Below, in pieces: positions 34,584-43,380 of a DNA stretch of 64,000 bases. The notes under the pieces were generated by a model. It saw only the letters and a program-made list of their open reading frames with translations. It did not search any database and was not told where the DNA came from. A program made the position numbers and the translations under genes. Numbering within the stretch: the stretch's first letter is position 1; every line of letters starts with the position of its first letter. Source of the stretch: an uncultured Winogradskyella sp. (GTDB taxonomy: Bacteria; Bacteroidota; Bacteroidia; Flavobacteriales; Flavobacteriaceae); NCBI GenBank assembly GCA_913055905.1, contig CAJXLB010000003.1, positions 1 to 64,000 of the forward strand, read 5' to 3'.

Positions 34584-36008
34584 ATGATGAAAAAGACGAC
34601 ATACCTCCTAGTCCTGCTTATGCTCTCTTTGGTATTTACAGGATGTTTTGATGACCTAGACGATGACCTTTCAACAACGACAAATATCAACGATTTTGTA
34701 TGGAAAGCCATGAACCTCACGTATCTGTATAAATCGGAAATTCCAGATTTAGCTGATGATAGGTTTACTTCCGATGAGGGCTATGCAGACTATTTAAATT
34801 CTTTTTCTACACCTGAGTCTATATTTAACTCACTGCTGTATTTGCCAGAAACCGTAGATAAATTCAGTAGAATCTATGACAATTATTTCGACATTTTAAA
34901 TGCTCAAGAAGGCACAACATTAACCAAAGGCTTTGAATTCAACTTATATATCGTTCCTGGAACTGAAAATGACGTCTTTGGTGCCGTAACCTTGGTACTG
35001 AATAATAGTCCCGCTGATAATGCCGGCGTAGAAAGAGGAATGATTTTTAGGGCCGTAGACGATACTCCGCTAACCCGTTCTAACCTAACCACTCTTCTTA
35101 GCAGAACCACCTATACCTTGAATCTAGCAGCTTACAATACCAATGGCACATTCGATTTTGTTGATGATGACACCATTTCATTAACTGGAGACAACATAAA
35201 TCTAACGAGTACCACCTACACTGAAAATCCAGTACATATTGCTGAAACCATAACGTCTGGCGGCATTAACATTGGCTATCTCATGTACAATTCTTTTAAT
35301 AATAGTTTTGAAGCGGAACTCAACAATGCATTTGCAGACTTTGCCTCCTCTGGCGTTACAGAGCTTGTTGTAGACTTGCGCTACAATGGTGGTGGCTCAG
35401 TACAAACAGCGGCATATCTTGCCAGTATGATTACTGGCCAATTTAATGGTGATGTGTTCTCGAGCCTATTTTATAACGAAAATCTATCTAACAACGATAG
35501 GGACTTTAACTTCACCTCTACTATAGAAGGCGTCGGAGCTATCAATAGTTTAAATCTCAACCGTGTTTATGTATTAACCACAAATAACAGAACGGCATCC
35601 GCTAGTGAATTATTGATTAATAGTTTAGAACCTTATATCGATGTGGTTGTTATTGGAGAGAATACGGTGGGTAAAACCCAAGCTTCGATTTTAATGTTCG
35701 ATTCTCCTGGTTTGTTCACCTTAGATGATGTCAATCCAACCCATACTTATGCTATTCAACCTTTAGTAGCCAACTCCGTTAATGTAAATGGTATTGCTGT
35801 ACCTGCAGATGGCTTGGCTCCTGATATTCCACTGAGGGAAGTTGCCTTTAATTTGGGAACTTTAGGAGACGTCAATGAACCATTATTGGCTGAAGCTATT
35901 GCAAACATAACGGGAATAGGAAGAGGTTTCAGTAATCCTGTTGATTTAATCAGCTTGCCTATTGAACCTCTTCTAGGCCCGATAGAACAAACGATGTTTA
36001 TAGATTAA
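34584..36008 (+). CDS. S41-family peptidase lipoprotein
   Basis: The 474-residue protein begins at 34584 or two codons into MMKK. A lipoprotein signal (LMLSLVFTGC, Cys at about 21) targets it to the envelope. It has a tail-specific protease layout: N-terminal helical segment (about 35-110), PDZ-like domain (about 125-205, NSPADNAGVERGMIFRAVDDTPLT) and S41 catalytic domain (about 225-420). In the catalytic domain are VVDLRYNGGGSVQTAAYLASM, the catalytic Ser in NRTASASELLINSL, and the Lys in IGENTVGKTQASI. The substrate is unknown. It is divergent from the ECF operon and may share its signal, but that is inference. Confidence 0.93.
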   Translation: MMKKTTYLLVLLMLSLVFTGCFDDLDDDLSTTTNINDFVWKAMNLTYLYKSEIPDLADDRFTSDEGYADYLNSFSTPESIFNSLLYLPETVDKFSRIYDNYFDILNAQEGTTLTKGFEFNLYIVPGTENDVFGAVTLVLNNSPADNAGVERGMIFRAVDDTPLTRSNLTTLLSRTTYTLNLAAYNTNGTFDFVDDDTISLTGDNINLTSTTYTENPVHIAETITSGGINIGYLMYNSFNNSFEAELNNAFADFASSGVTELVVDLRYNGGGSVQTAAYLASMITGQFNGDVFSSLFYNENLSNNDRDFNFTSTIEGVGAINSLNLNRVYVLTTNNRTASASELLINSLEPYIDVVVIGENTVGKTQASILMFDSPGLFTLDDVNPTHTYAIQPLVANSVNVNGIAVPADGLAPDIPLREVAFNLGTLGDVNEPLLAEAIANITGIGRGFSNPVDLISLPIEPLLGPIEQTMFID

Positions 36009-36012
36009 AAAC

Positions 36013-36034
36013 AGCAGCGAATGCGGCTTTTTTT
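36013..36034 (+). terminator. Weak terminator of the S41 peptidase gene
   Basis: AGCAGC (36013-36018) can pair with GCGGCT (36023-36028), with one A-G mismatch, followed by seven T. It fits the 24-base gap before the convergent TonB receptor. Confidence 0.4.
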
Positions 36035-37904
36035 ATAGGTTCAAATTAAATCCTAAACTTACATTTCTACCCAAGGTTGAATACCCTAAAATTTCTTCAT
36101 AGTCCTCATTGAAGATATTATCTAAGTTGATAAAAAGTTTCAATTTATCACTCAAAATCTTATGACTGAATTGTAGGTTCACCAATGAAAAGGCATTAAG
36201 TGTAACAGGCGAAAAGGTTGTAAAATCAGTATCTGGGCGTTCGCCCACATATTGATACTGCAGATTGGCATTTGTAGTCTTGGAAAAGCTATAGCCTAAA
36301 TTCAAGTTGGCTTTATGCTTAGGTACACGAAGCCTAAGACCATCCCTGACCTCAGTAAAGGTATAATTGGCGCTTAGTGACAAATTTTTAAGTGTGTTCC
36401 ATTCGGCTTCAAGCTCTACGCCTTGCACCGTAGCACCGTCTTGGGCATTTACATATGCTGTGGTGAAGACTATAGTGTTTTCTTCATTTCTATTAAAATA
36501 AACACCACTCAAACGGAGTCCTTTATTTGAATTGTACTCAAAACCTCCTTCTATTGTTGTATTCTCTTCTGGCTCTAAATTGGGATTAGGTCCAAAAAAC
36601 CCAAACAATTGCGACAAGTTAGGCGCAATAAAAGAGGTGGCATAGGAGCCAAATATTTTAGCATAACCTTCATTGACGTCTATAGCGTAAGAAGGATTTA
36701 AATTATAAACGAATTTTGAACTATATTCACTATGATTATTGAAGCGTCCGCCAGCATTCATGGTTAAACCAGATTTGGTCACATACACGACATTGAGATA
36801 AGGGTCTGTTGTGGTAAAACTTTCCTCAGTTGAAAATTCGCTTCTATAGTCACCATAATTCAAGCCCACAATGGTAAAGATATTATCATTAAACGTATAT
36901 CTATTAAAAGCATCGATAACAACACTTTGAGCATTGTTTTCAGTAGAAAATGTAGCTATCGTTTCTCGTTTTATATCAGTAAACGCTGCATTCACTTCTA
37001 TGCTTCCTTTTTCATATGTAAATTTTGGCGCTATCCCAATACGCATCTGTTCAGAAAAGAATTGATCATCTGTATCTGCCAGTGTGAAATTTGGTGGTGG
37101 AAATCCATCTATACCTGTTTTAAAGTTATCGTAGCTCGCATAAGCGCTGACATCAAATCTCTCTGAAGCTTTATAGCCTAATTTTAGATTGGTATTATAT
37201 CTAGAAAAGGGATCGGTCTCTGGGTTTGCCGATTGCGCTGCCGATAAACCATCACTAAATTGATTACCAAAACTGGCGACAAAATTAAACTTGTTCATAG
37301 TACCGTTTAGTGAAACACTATTGACGAAATTTGCAATATTATAATTTTGGTCATCAGCTGTTTGGTTGGTACCCAAAACACTAAGAAAACTTCCTGATAA
37401 CGGTTTTTCAGACGCTTTTTTCGTTGTGATATTAATTACAGCCGTGGCCGCTGCATTACCATAAAGGGTACTGGAAGCACCTTTTATGATTTCTATGGAT
37501 TCAATGGTATTTAAATCTAAAAGACGTAAATCAAAATCGTTACTTACCAACGATGGATCATTGACCTGAACACCATCGATTAAGACCAACACCTGACGGT
37601 TGTTTCCACCTCTAACCAAATAACCGAGATTCTGTCCAGCCACACTGCGAGAACCATTAATCTCAATACCACTTTTGGTGTTAATCAATTGGGCTACGGT
37701 CCTGCCTTGATTTTGTTCAATTTCCTGGCCGGTAATTTTGATTACGGTCTTACCGGAATTTTCCCGTTTTAGTTCAAACTTAGAATCTGAAACAACAACT
37801 TCCTTAAGTTGTTGCAGATTTAAAGTGTCGGAAGGCTGTTGCGCCAATCCAATTTTGAGCATACCTATACCTAGGATGCTACAAAACAGCAGTGCTTTGT
37901 TCAT
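36033..37904 (-). CDS. btuB: TonB-dependent outer-membrane receptor, probable vitamin B12 receptor
   Basis: The 623-residue protein has a signal peptide (KALLFCSILGIGMLKIGLAQ). The plug domain (about 45-165) includes SGKTVIKITGQEIEQNQGRTVAQLIN, RGGNNRQVLVLIDGVQVNDPS and EIIKGASSTLYGNAAATAVINI. A 22-strand barrel follows, ending in the C-terminal signature SLGFNL with a terminal Leu. The plug resembles BtuB-type receptors rather than SusC. A cobalamin riboswitch lies in its leader and B12-type ABC genes lie next to it. Together these make cobalamin or cobinamide import the best call. Confidence 0.92.
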   Translation of the reverse strand: MNKALLFCSILGIGMLKIGLAQQPSDTLNLQQLKEVVVSDSKFELKRENSGKTVIKITGQEIEQNQGRTVAQLINTKSGIEINGSRSVAGQNLGYLVRGGNNRQVLVLIDGVQVNDPSLVSNDFDLRLLDLNTIESIEIIKGASSTLYGNAAATAVINITTKKASEKPLSGSFLSVLGTNQTADDQNYNIANFVNSVSLNGTMNKFNFVASFGNQFSDGLSAAQSANPETDPFSRYNTNLKLGYKASERFDVSAYASYDNFKTGIDGFPPPNFTLADTDDQFFSEQMRIGIAPKFTYEKGSIEVNAAFTDIKRETIATFSTENNAQSVVIDAFNRYTFNDNIFTIVGLNYGDYRSEFSTEESFTTTDPYLNVVYVTKSGLTMNAGGRFNNHSEYSSKFVYNLNPSYAIDVNEGYAKIFGSYATSFIAPNLSQLFGFFGPNPNLEPEENTTIEGGFEYNSNKGLRLSGVYFNRNEENTIVFTTAYVNAQDGATVQGVELEAEWNTLKNLSLSANYTFTEVRDGLRLRVPKHKANLNLGYSFSKTTNANLQYQYVGERPDTDFTTFSPVTLNAFSLVNLQFSHKILSDKLKLFINLDNIFNEDYEEILGYSTLGRNVSLGFNLNL

Positions 37905-37916
37905 TATAACAATAAT

Positions 37917-37965
37917 GTTCGAGAGTGTACAGCGAACTATACGTAAACTTTTATCCCGAAAGTTT
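37917..37965 (-). promoter_or_regulatory. Candidate expression platform of the cobalamin riboswitch
   Basis: Between the riboswitch and the btuB ATG two hairpins can form on the minus strand: AAACTTT/AAAGTTT (37945-37965) and GTTCG/CGAAC (37917-37937). There is no T run, so control of translation rather than termination is more likely. Confidence 0.4.
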
Positions 37966-37982
37966 GACTTCTATGTTGAAAT

Positions 37983-38208
37983 TGGCAGGTCTCCTGACTT
38001 GTTATTTATGACCTTACCTTCCCATTCCTAAGAACGGAACAGTGGTTTTGAAGATGGTCACAACTCAATAATGAGATGCTGAAATTACACTTCGACTGCG
38101 CTCATTGTGACATTTCTGCATAAACTTACAGTTGCGGGAACAGCTCTGGAATTGCACCAGATTCCCTTTTAATCCATAATGGTAACCATTACGGAACCAG
38201 ATTTCGCA
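37983..38208 (-). ncRNA. Cobalamin (AdoCbl-type) riboswitch
   Basis: The minus strand shows the cobalamin riboswitch core: GGTTCCG at the 5' end, AAAAGGGAATCTGGTGCAA followed by TTCCAGAGCTGTTCCCGCAA and CTGT. Then come AAACCACTGTTCCG, GGGAAGG and the B12-box-like 3' end AGTCAGGAGACCTGCC. The order and spacing match the family. It precedes the btuB-like receptor by about 80 bases and is expected to repress it when B12 is plentiful. Confidence 0.95.
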
Positions 38209-38243
38209 GTAAAACTAGTTTAATTTTTTTGATTCCATCCTTC

Positions 38244-38357
38244 TTATTTATCCTTTTTCTTTTGCATTTTATAAATCAGATAGATGAAGCCAACCAAAAA
38301 ATGAAGCAAGATAACGCCTGCAACGATATATAATGTTAAATTTGAATCGCCTCTCAT
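38244..38357 (-). CDS. 37-residue single-pass membrane micro-protein
   Basis: ATG at 38355-38357 opens a 37-codon frame: MRGDSNLTLYIVAGVILLHF then a second hydrophobic half ending IYLIYKMQKKKDK. It has one transmembrane helix (about 8-30) and a Lys-rich tail. This is a coherent membrane peptide. It sits 36 bases upstream of the cobalamin riboswitch on the same strand. The length is too short for common gene finders. Translation is unproven; a role beside B12 uptake is inference. Confidence 0.5.
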   Translation of the reverse strand: MRGDSNLTLYIVAGVILLHFLVGFIYLIYKMQKKKDK

Positions 38358-38418
38358 AACTAAGAATTTCAATAAAAATAATTACGTCTTTGGAGGTATC
38401 GTGTTACTAAGGTTACAT

Positions 38419-39558
38419 ATGCTACAAGTTAGAATCATAATTATTGCTTTACTATTTATTTCCTGCGGTGAAAAAACCAAGAAATCACCACTTGCAAGTT
38501 CAGAAGGAAAGACCTTAGACCTCAAATATGCTACTGGATTTTCGGTTGTGGATTATGACACCTATAAAATAATAACTGTAACCCAACCTTGGCCAGGAGC
38601 TGATAAAACCTACAAATATGTTCTCTTTAGTGACAATGAAACAGCAAATCACTTTTCTTTAGACGCTGTTGACGCTGTCATAAATGGCAGCATTGAAAAA
38701 GTGGTTGTTACGTCAACCACACATATTCCGCATCTGGAATTGTTGGGTGAAGAGCAGACCTTAGTTGGTTTTCCTGGTACCGATTATATTTCATCAAAAA
38801 AAACAAGAGCTTTAATTGATAAAGGCCTTATCAGAGAACTTGGAAAAAATGAAAGCATCAATACTGAAGTATTATTGGAATTAGACCCAGATATAGTTGT
38901 TGGATTTGGTGTAGAAGGAGTTAACAAAACTTTTCAAACGGTAAGTAAATCTGGAATACCAGTGGTATACAATGGTGATTGGGTAGAATCATCTCCCCTA
39001 GCCAAAGCAGAATGGATAAAATTTTTTGGTGTTCTTTATAATAAAGAGAAAGAAGCTGATTCTATTTTCAGAAAAATAGAACAAGATTATAAAACGGCGA
39101 AAGCCATTGCACAAAACTCAAAAAAGGGGCCAACTGTGTTAAGCGGAGCAATGCATAAAGACGTGTGGTACCTCCCAAATGGCTCTAGTCCAGAGGCCAT
39201 GCTTATGCAAGACGCCAACCTTAATTATTTATGGGAAGACACAGGAGGAAACGGTAGTTTAGCGCTTAGCTTTGAAGTGGTCTTTGATAAAGCGAAGGAT
39301 GCTGACTTATGGTTGAGCCCTTCCTATTATACATCCCTATCGCAACTTGAAGCAGCCAATGAATTATATACTAATTTTAAAGCCTTCAAAACGCAACATA
39401 TATTTAGTTTTTCTGTAACTACAGGTGCTACGGGAGGTGTGCTCTATTATGAAATGGGATCTGCAAGGCCAGATTTAGTCTTAAAGGACCTTATAAAAAT
39501 TGGTCATCCAGAATTGTTAAAAAACTATACACCAACATTTTTTAAAAGGCTTAAATAA
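38419..39558 (+). CDS. btuF: Cobalamin/iron-complex ABC transporter substrate-binding lipoprotein
   Basis: The 379-residue protein has a lipoprotein signal (VRIIIIALLFISC) from ATG at 38419. A GTG at 38401 with GGAGG 4 bases before it is an alternative that adds six residues. The mature part matches the FecB/BtuF periplasmic-binding family: KVVVTSTTHIPHLELLGEEQTLVGFPG, LLELDPDIVVGFGVEG, SGIPVVYNGDWVESSPLAKAEWIKFFG. It passes ligand to the BtuCD-like transporter encoded immediately downstream. B12 specificity is inferred from the divergent riboswitch-controlled receptor; a siderophore or haem ligand is possible. Confidence 0.87.
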   Translation: MLQVRIIIIALLFISCGEKTKKSPLASSEGKTLDLKYATGFSVVDYDTYKIITVTQPWPGADKTYKYVLFSDNETANHFSLDAVDAVINGSIEKVVVTSTTHIPHLELLGEEQTLVGFPGTDYISSKKTRALIDKGLIRELGKNESINTEVLLELDPDIVVGFGVEGVNKTFQTVSKSGIPVVYNGDWVESSPLAKAEWIKFFGVLYNKEKEADSIFRKIEQDYKTAKAIAQNSKKGPTVLSGAMHKDVWYLPNGSSPEAMLMQDANLNYLWEDTGGNGSLALSFEVVFDKAKDADLWLSPSYYTSLSQLEAANELYTNFKAFKTQHIFSFSVTTGATGGVLYYEMGSARPDLVLKDLIKIGHPELLKNYTPTFFKRLK

Positions 39559-39559
39559 T

Positions 39560-40588
39560 TTGACTGAAGAATCGAACTATAGAATCCAATTTGTAATCAT
39601 GATTTTGATTCTTTTTCTGTGCTTTATTATCAACATAAGCTTAGGTTCGCTTAGTATACCTTTGAAACATATTTTTGCCAGCCTTATTGGGAGTGAACCA
39701 AATTCTACCTTCAGTGTCATAATTACAGATTATAGGTTACCAAAAGCCATAACTGCTGTTCTAGTAGGCTCAGGTCTAGGCATATCAGGGTTATTGATGC
39801 AAACTCTTTTTAGGAATCCTCTAGCCGGTCCCTTTGTTCTTGGTATAAGTTCTGGAGCTAGTTTAGGTGTTGCCTTGGTGATTTTAGGCTCAGGGCTCTT
39901 TGGCGGTGTTATTGTTGGGAGTTTAGTCTCTAAATGGAGTATTGTTGTCGCGGCAAGTTTAGGAAGCTTTTTGGTTCTCATAGCTGTTTTGGCTGTATCC
40001 AATAACGTTAGGGACACTATGGCCATTCTAATTATAGGACTAATGTTTGGTAGCATCACAGCTGCGGTTGTGAGTGTGCTCTCCTTTTTTAGTTCTGCGG
40101 AACAATTACAACAATATGTGTTTTGGGGATTTGGCAGCCTCAGTAATTTATCTTGGAATGAGGTCCTTACCTTTTTTATAGTGTATATTTTAGGATTAAT
40201 CATAAGTATTGTCTCAATTAAAGGACTCAATAGTTTGCTGTTAGGTGATAATTATGCCCAAAGCCTGGGATTAAATGTTAAGCACAGTCGTTTTATTATT
40301 ATTATATCTACCAGTCTAATTGCAGGAGCCGTTACGGCCTTTGCTGGACCCGTTGCCTTTATTGGGTTGGCTATTCCGCATCTCACTAGGCAGATTTTTA
40401 AAACTTCAAACCATAAAATTTTGGTTCCTTCGGTTTTTTTAATGGGTGCCATTGTTATGCTTATATGTGACAGTATAGCTCAAGTACCTGGAACGGACTA
40501 TACGCTTCCTATCAACGCCATAACCGCTTTGGTTGGTGCTCCCGTCGTTATTTGGCTACTTGTTAGACAGCGAAAAATGATGTTTTAA
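39560..40588 (+). CDS. btuC: BtuC/FecCD-family ABC transporter permease
   Basis: Inner-membrane permease of 342 residues with nine or ten helices. Family motifs include LGSLSIPLKHIFASLIG, DYRLPKAITAVLVGSGLGISGLLMQTLFRNPLAGPFVLGISSGASLGVAL and GLAIPHLTRQIFKTSNHK. It starts at TTG 39560, one base after the upstream stop; ATG at 39599 would remove 13 residues. The family moves cobalamin or iron complexes. It overlaps the ATPase gene by one base (TAATG), so the three genes form one operon. Confidence 0.93.
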   Translation: MTEESNYRIQFVIMILILFLCFIINISLGSLSIPLKHIFASLIGSEPNSTFSVIITDYRLPKAITAVLVGSGLGISGLLMQTLFRNPLAGPFVLGISSGASLGVALVILGSGLFGGVIVGSLVSKWSIVVAASLGSFLVLIAVLAVSNNVRDTMAILIIGLMFGSITAAVVSVLSFFSSAEQLQQYVFWGFGSLSNLSWNEVLTFFIVYILGLIISIVSIKGLNSLLLGDNYAQSLGLNVKHSRFIIIISTSLIAGAVTAFAGPVAFIGLAIPHLTRQIFKTSNHKILVPSVFLMGAIVMLICDSIAQVPGTDYTLPINAITALVGAPVVIWLLVRQRKMMF

Positions 40589-41382
40589 TGGAAAGGCAAA
40601 ACCGAAATATAATTTTAGAGACCAAACAATTGGCCATAGGTTATAAAGCAAGAACAGGAGCTACCTCTATTGCGTCTGGCATTAGCATTAAATTAGAAAA
40701 AGGACAACTTATCGGGCTCGTTGGAGCCAATGGCATTGGCAAATCAACGCTATTAAGAACTTTAATAAAAGTACAGCCACCATTAGAAGGTGAAATTTTG
40801 CTAAATGGACATTCCTTATCCGATCTAAGTGCCGCTGCATTGGCACAACAACTGAGCATTGTATTAACGGAACAGCTCATATCTAAAAATCTATCTGTTT
40901 ACGATTTAGTAGCGTTAGGCAGATACCCTTACACCGATTGGATAGGAACTTTGCAACCTAATGATAGGGCGATTATAGACAATGCCATCGAAATGGTACG
41001 GATTTCTGATTTAAGACACCGTAAATGCTACGAATTAAGTGACGGTCAATTACAAAAAGTCATGATAGCTAGGGCCTTGGCTCAAGACACCGATATCATT
41101 ATATTAGACGAGCCCACCACCCATTTAGACATGTATCATAAGGCTTACATACTTAAACTTCTACAGCGTCTAACAAAGGAAACCAATAAGACCATTTTAT
41201 TTTCGTCCCATGAAATTGATCTCGCCATTCAGCTTTGTGATGAAATGGTGGTAATGCGCAAAACCGATGTAGTGCAGGACCAACCGTGCAATTTAATTTC
41301 AAAACAGATTTTTGATTCGTTATTTCCTCCAGATTTAATTTCTTTTGATAGTCGCACAGGATCTTTTAAAGTGAGTAAATAA
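40588..41382 (+). CDS. btuD: BtuD/FecE-family ABC transporter ATPase
   Basis: The 264-residue cytoplasmic ATPase has Walker A GANGIGKSTLL, Q-loop region LTEQLISKNLSVYDLVALGRYPYTDW and signature LSDGQLQKVMIARA (LSDGQ in place of LSGGQ, a common variant in this subfamily). Walker B is IIILDEPTTHLD and the switch His is in FSSHEID. It powers the btuF-btuC system. There is no terminator directly after it and rmuC has its own promoter. Confidence 0.93.
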   Translation: MERQNRNIILETKQLAIGYKARTGATSIASGISIKLEKGQLIGLVGANGIGKSTLLRTLIKVQPPLEGEILLNGHSLSDLSAAALAQQLSIVLTEQLISKNLSVYDLVALGRYPYTDWIGTLQPNDRAIIDNAIEMVRISDLRHRKCYELSDGQLQKVMIARALAQDTDIIILDEPTTHLDMYHKAYILKLLQRLTKETNKTILFSSHEIDLAIQLCDEMVVMRKTDVVQDQPCNLISKQIFDSLFPPDLISFDSRTGSFKVSK

Positions 41383-41408
41383 TTTGCCGCCCTTATCTTT
41401 AAATGCCC

Positions 41409-41437
41409 TTGGTTTTAAACATTATAATTTATCTTTG
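41409..41437 (+). promoter_or_regulatory. Promoter of rmuC
   Basis: TTG (41409-41411), 18 bp, TATCTTTG (41430-41437): full consensus. The start is near 41442, 16 nt before the ATG. Confidence 0.75.
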
Positions 41438-41457
41438 ATAAAAACCTAAAATAACAG

Positions 41458-42777
41458 ATGGGAGACTCTTTAATCCTTTTTATTGCAGTAATTATTTCTG
41501 CTGGCATAGGTGTTTTTATTGGGCTAAAATTTGCTCAACTAAAAAGCAAAGTGGACAAAAGCACAATGGATGAACGCCAGCATCAACTTAACAGTACGAT
41601 TTCTGAATTAAAGCAGACCATTCAGAAAGTAGAAGATGAACGCGAACAGATAAGAGCCGATAAGGACTTTTTAATTTCGGAATTATCCCGACGTAATGCT
41701 GAATTGGAAAACCTTCAACAGCTTAATCAAAAGCGCGATGAAGAACTTGCCAAACAACAAGAACAATTACGCAAGGATTTTGAGCTTATGGCTTCAAAAA
41801 TTTTAGATGAAAAATCCGAAAAATTCACCCTTCAAAATAAGGAGAACATTAAAAACATACTCAACCCTTTAGAGGAAAAAATAAAAACTTTTGAAAAGAA
41901 GGTTGAGGACACCCAAAAGGAAAACATCAGTATGCATTCTGCATTGAAGCAACAACTTTTAGGCCTTAAAGATCTTAACCAACAGATGGCCAAAGAAGCA
42001 ACCAATCTTACAAAAGCACTTAAGGGCGATAGTAAAACTCAAGGTAATTGGGGAGAATTGGTTTTAGAACGTGTCCTTGAAAAATCCGGTCTGGAAAAAG
42101 ATCGAGAATACTTTGTACAACAAAATTTTCAAAGACCAGATGGCTCCAGAGTGATGCCTGATGTTGTCTTGCATTTACCGGATTCAAAGAAAATGATAAT
42201 TGACTCCAAGGTGTCCCTCACGGACTACGAACGATTGGTAAACTGCGAAGAAGAAGAGCGTCCAATCTACCTAAAAGCGCATGTAAATTCAATAAAAAAG
42301 CATGTGGACCAGCTTTCGGCTAAAAATTATCAGGATTTATATGATATAGAATCTCCTGATTTTGTTTTAATGTTCATCCCTATTGAGCCAGCATTTGCAG
42401 TGGCTATAAATGAAGACAATACACTTTACAATAAAGCCTTCGAGCAAAATATTGTAATCGTAACGCCTTCTACCCTATTAGCTACTTTGCGCACTATTGA
42501 CACCATGTGGAACAATGAAAAGCAGCAACAAAATGCTATTGAAATTGCCAAGCAGGCTGGAGCCTTATACGATAAGTTTGAAGGTCTTATTTCTGATCTC
42601 ACTGGAGTGGGTAAAAAAATAGATGCTGCAAAAAGTGACTACTCTGCAGCCATGAATAAATTGGTTGAAGGCAAGGGTAATCTTATATCCAGAATTGAGA
42701 AAATAAAGAAAATGGGCGCTAAGGCTAAAAAGGCTTTACCTGAAACGATTGTAAAAAGGGCCTCTGAAGATGACTAA
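41458..42777 (+). CDS. rmuC: DNA recombination protein RmuC
   Basis: The 439-residue protein has an N-terminal membrane helix (ILFIAVIISAGIGVFIGLKF). A long coiled coil (about 25-170, rich in Glu/Lys/Gln) follows. The RmuC domain (about 185-385) shows GNWGELVLERVLEKSGLEKDREYFVQ, RVMPDVVLHLPDSKKMIIDSKVSLTDYERL, PDFVLMFIPIEPAFAVA and VIVTPSTLLATLRTIDTMW. RmuC limits inversion at short inverted repeats and has a predicted restriction-endonuclease-like fold. A thioesterase gene follows by 14 bases. Confidence 0.95.
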   Translation: MGDSLILFIAVIISAGIGVFIGLKFAQLKSKVDKSTMDERQHQLNSTISELKQTIQKVEDEREQIRADKDFLISELSRRNAELENLQQLNQKRDEELAKQQEQLRKDFELMASKILDEKSEKFTLQNKENIKNILNPLEEKIKTFEKKVEDTQKENISMHSALKQQLLGLKDLNQQMAKEATNLTKALKGDSKTQGNWGELVLERVLEKSGLEKDREYFVQQNFQRPDGSRVMPDVVLHLPDSKKMIIDSKVSLTDYERLVNCEEEERPIYLKAHVNSIKKHVDQLSAKNYQDLYDIESPDFVLMFIPIEPAFAVAINEDNTLYNKAFEQNIVIVTPSTLLATLRTIDTMWNNEKQQQNAIEIAKQAGALYDKFEGLISDLTGVGKKIDAAKSDYSAAMNKLVEGKGNLISRIEKIKKMGAKAKKALPETIVKRASEDD

Positions 42778-42791
42778 TAATTCCTTCTTTG

Positions 42792-43328
42792 ATGTATAAA
42801 ACGGTAGAAGAATCTAAAATTCAAATTTCGGAACTGATGTTGCCTTCCTATAAAAACTTTGGTGGCAAAATCCATGGTGGCTACATTCTAAATCTCATGG
42901 ACCAAATTGCTTTTGCCTGTGCCTCTAAACACTCTGGAAGTTATTGTGTAACAGCCTCAGTTGATAAAGTTGATTTTCTGAATCCAATTGAAGTTGGTGA
43001 ATTGGTTACCATGAAAGCTTCAATAAACTATATAGGAAATTCGTCCATGGTTGTTGGTATCAGAGTAGAATCAGAAAATATCCATTCCGGCCAAAAGAAA
43101 CATTGCAATTCCTCTTATTTCACCATGGTTGCGGTTAATGACCAAGGCGATACGGTAAAAGTACCTGGCCTTGTGCTAAAATCTAAGATTGAAGCGAAAC
43201 GCTTTATTAAAGCCATAAAGCGCCGTGAAAGTGATAATAAAAAAACAAAAACCTTAAATGAAGTCTACAAAAACGTTGGTGCTTATTTGGATGACATAAA
43301 AAATCATCGTGTAAAAATCAACTTCTAA
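42792..43328 (+). CDS. Acyl-CoA thioesterase (hotdog fold)
   Basis: Hydrolyses acyl-CoA to free acid and CoA in the cytoplasm. The 178-residue protein (ATG at 42792) has the hotdog core: SYKNFGGKIHGGYILNLMDQIAFACASKHSG with the active-site Asn/Asp region, VTASVDKVDFLNPIEVGELVTM, SSMVVGIRVESENIHSGQKKHC. It belongs to the YciA/BACH-like group. It follows rmuC by 14 bases, probably on the same mRNA. The chain-length preference is unknown. Confidence 0.9.
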   Translation: MYKTVEESKIQISELMLPSYKNFGGKIHGGYILNLMDQIAFACASKHSGSYCVTASVDKVDFLNPIEVGELVTMKASINYIGNSSMVVGIRVESENIHSGQKKHCNSSYFTMVAVNDQGDTVKVPGLVLKSKIEAKRFIKAIKRRESDNKKTKTLNEVYKNVGAYLDDIKNHRVKINF

Positions 43329-43359
43329 AAAAGGCCAAATCATAAAATGACCTGGCCTT
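43325..43359 (-). terminator. Terminator of the 294-aa T9SS protein gene
   Basis: On the minus strand AAGGCCA (43353-43359) pairs with TGGCCTT (43331-43337), continued by GGTCAT/ATGATT with G-U pairs around a 3-nt loop. A run of six T follows. It also overlaps the thioesterase stop codon. Confidence 0.8.
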
Positions 43360-43380
43360 GCACTTAATTTAAAGGGCTTT

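Noticed and set aside
37905..38418. Long gene-poor gap as a possible mobile element scar
   Set aside because: It is filled by the riboswitch, its expression platform and a small membrane ORF; no repeats flank it.
39730..40230. 166-codon antisense frame in btuC
   Set aside because: It lies wholly inside a strong permease gene; its composition is a shadow of hydrophobic codons.
41041..41085. LSDGQ instead of LSGGQ in the BtuD-like ATPase as a defect
   Set aside because: LSDGQ is a usual variant in the FecE/BtuD-type subfamily; all other motifs are intact.
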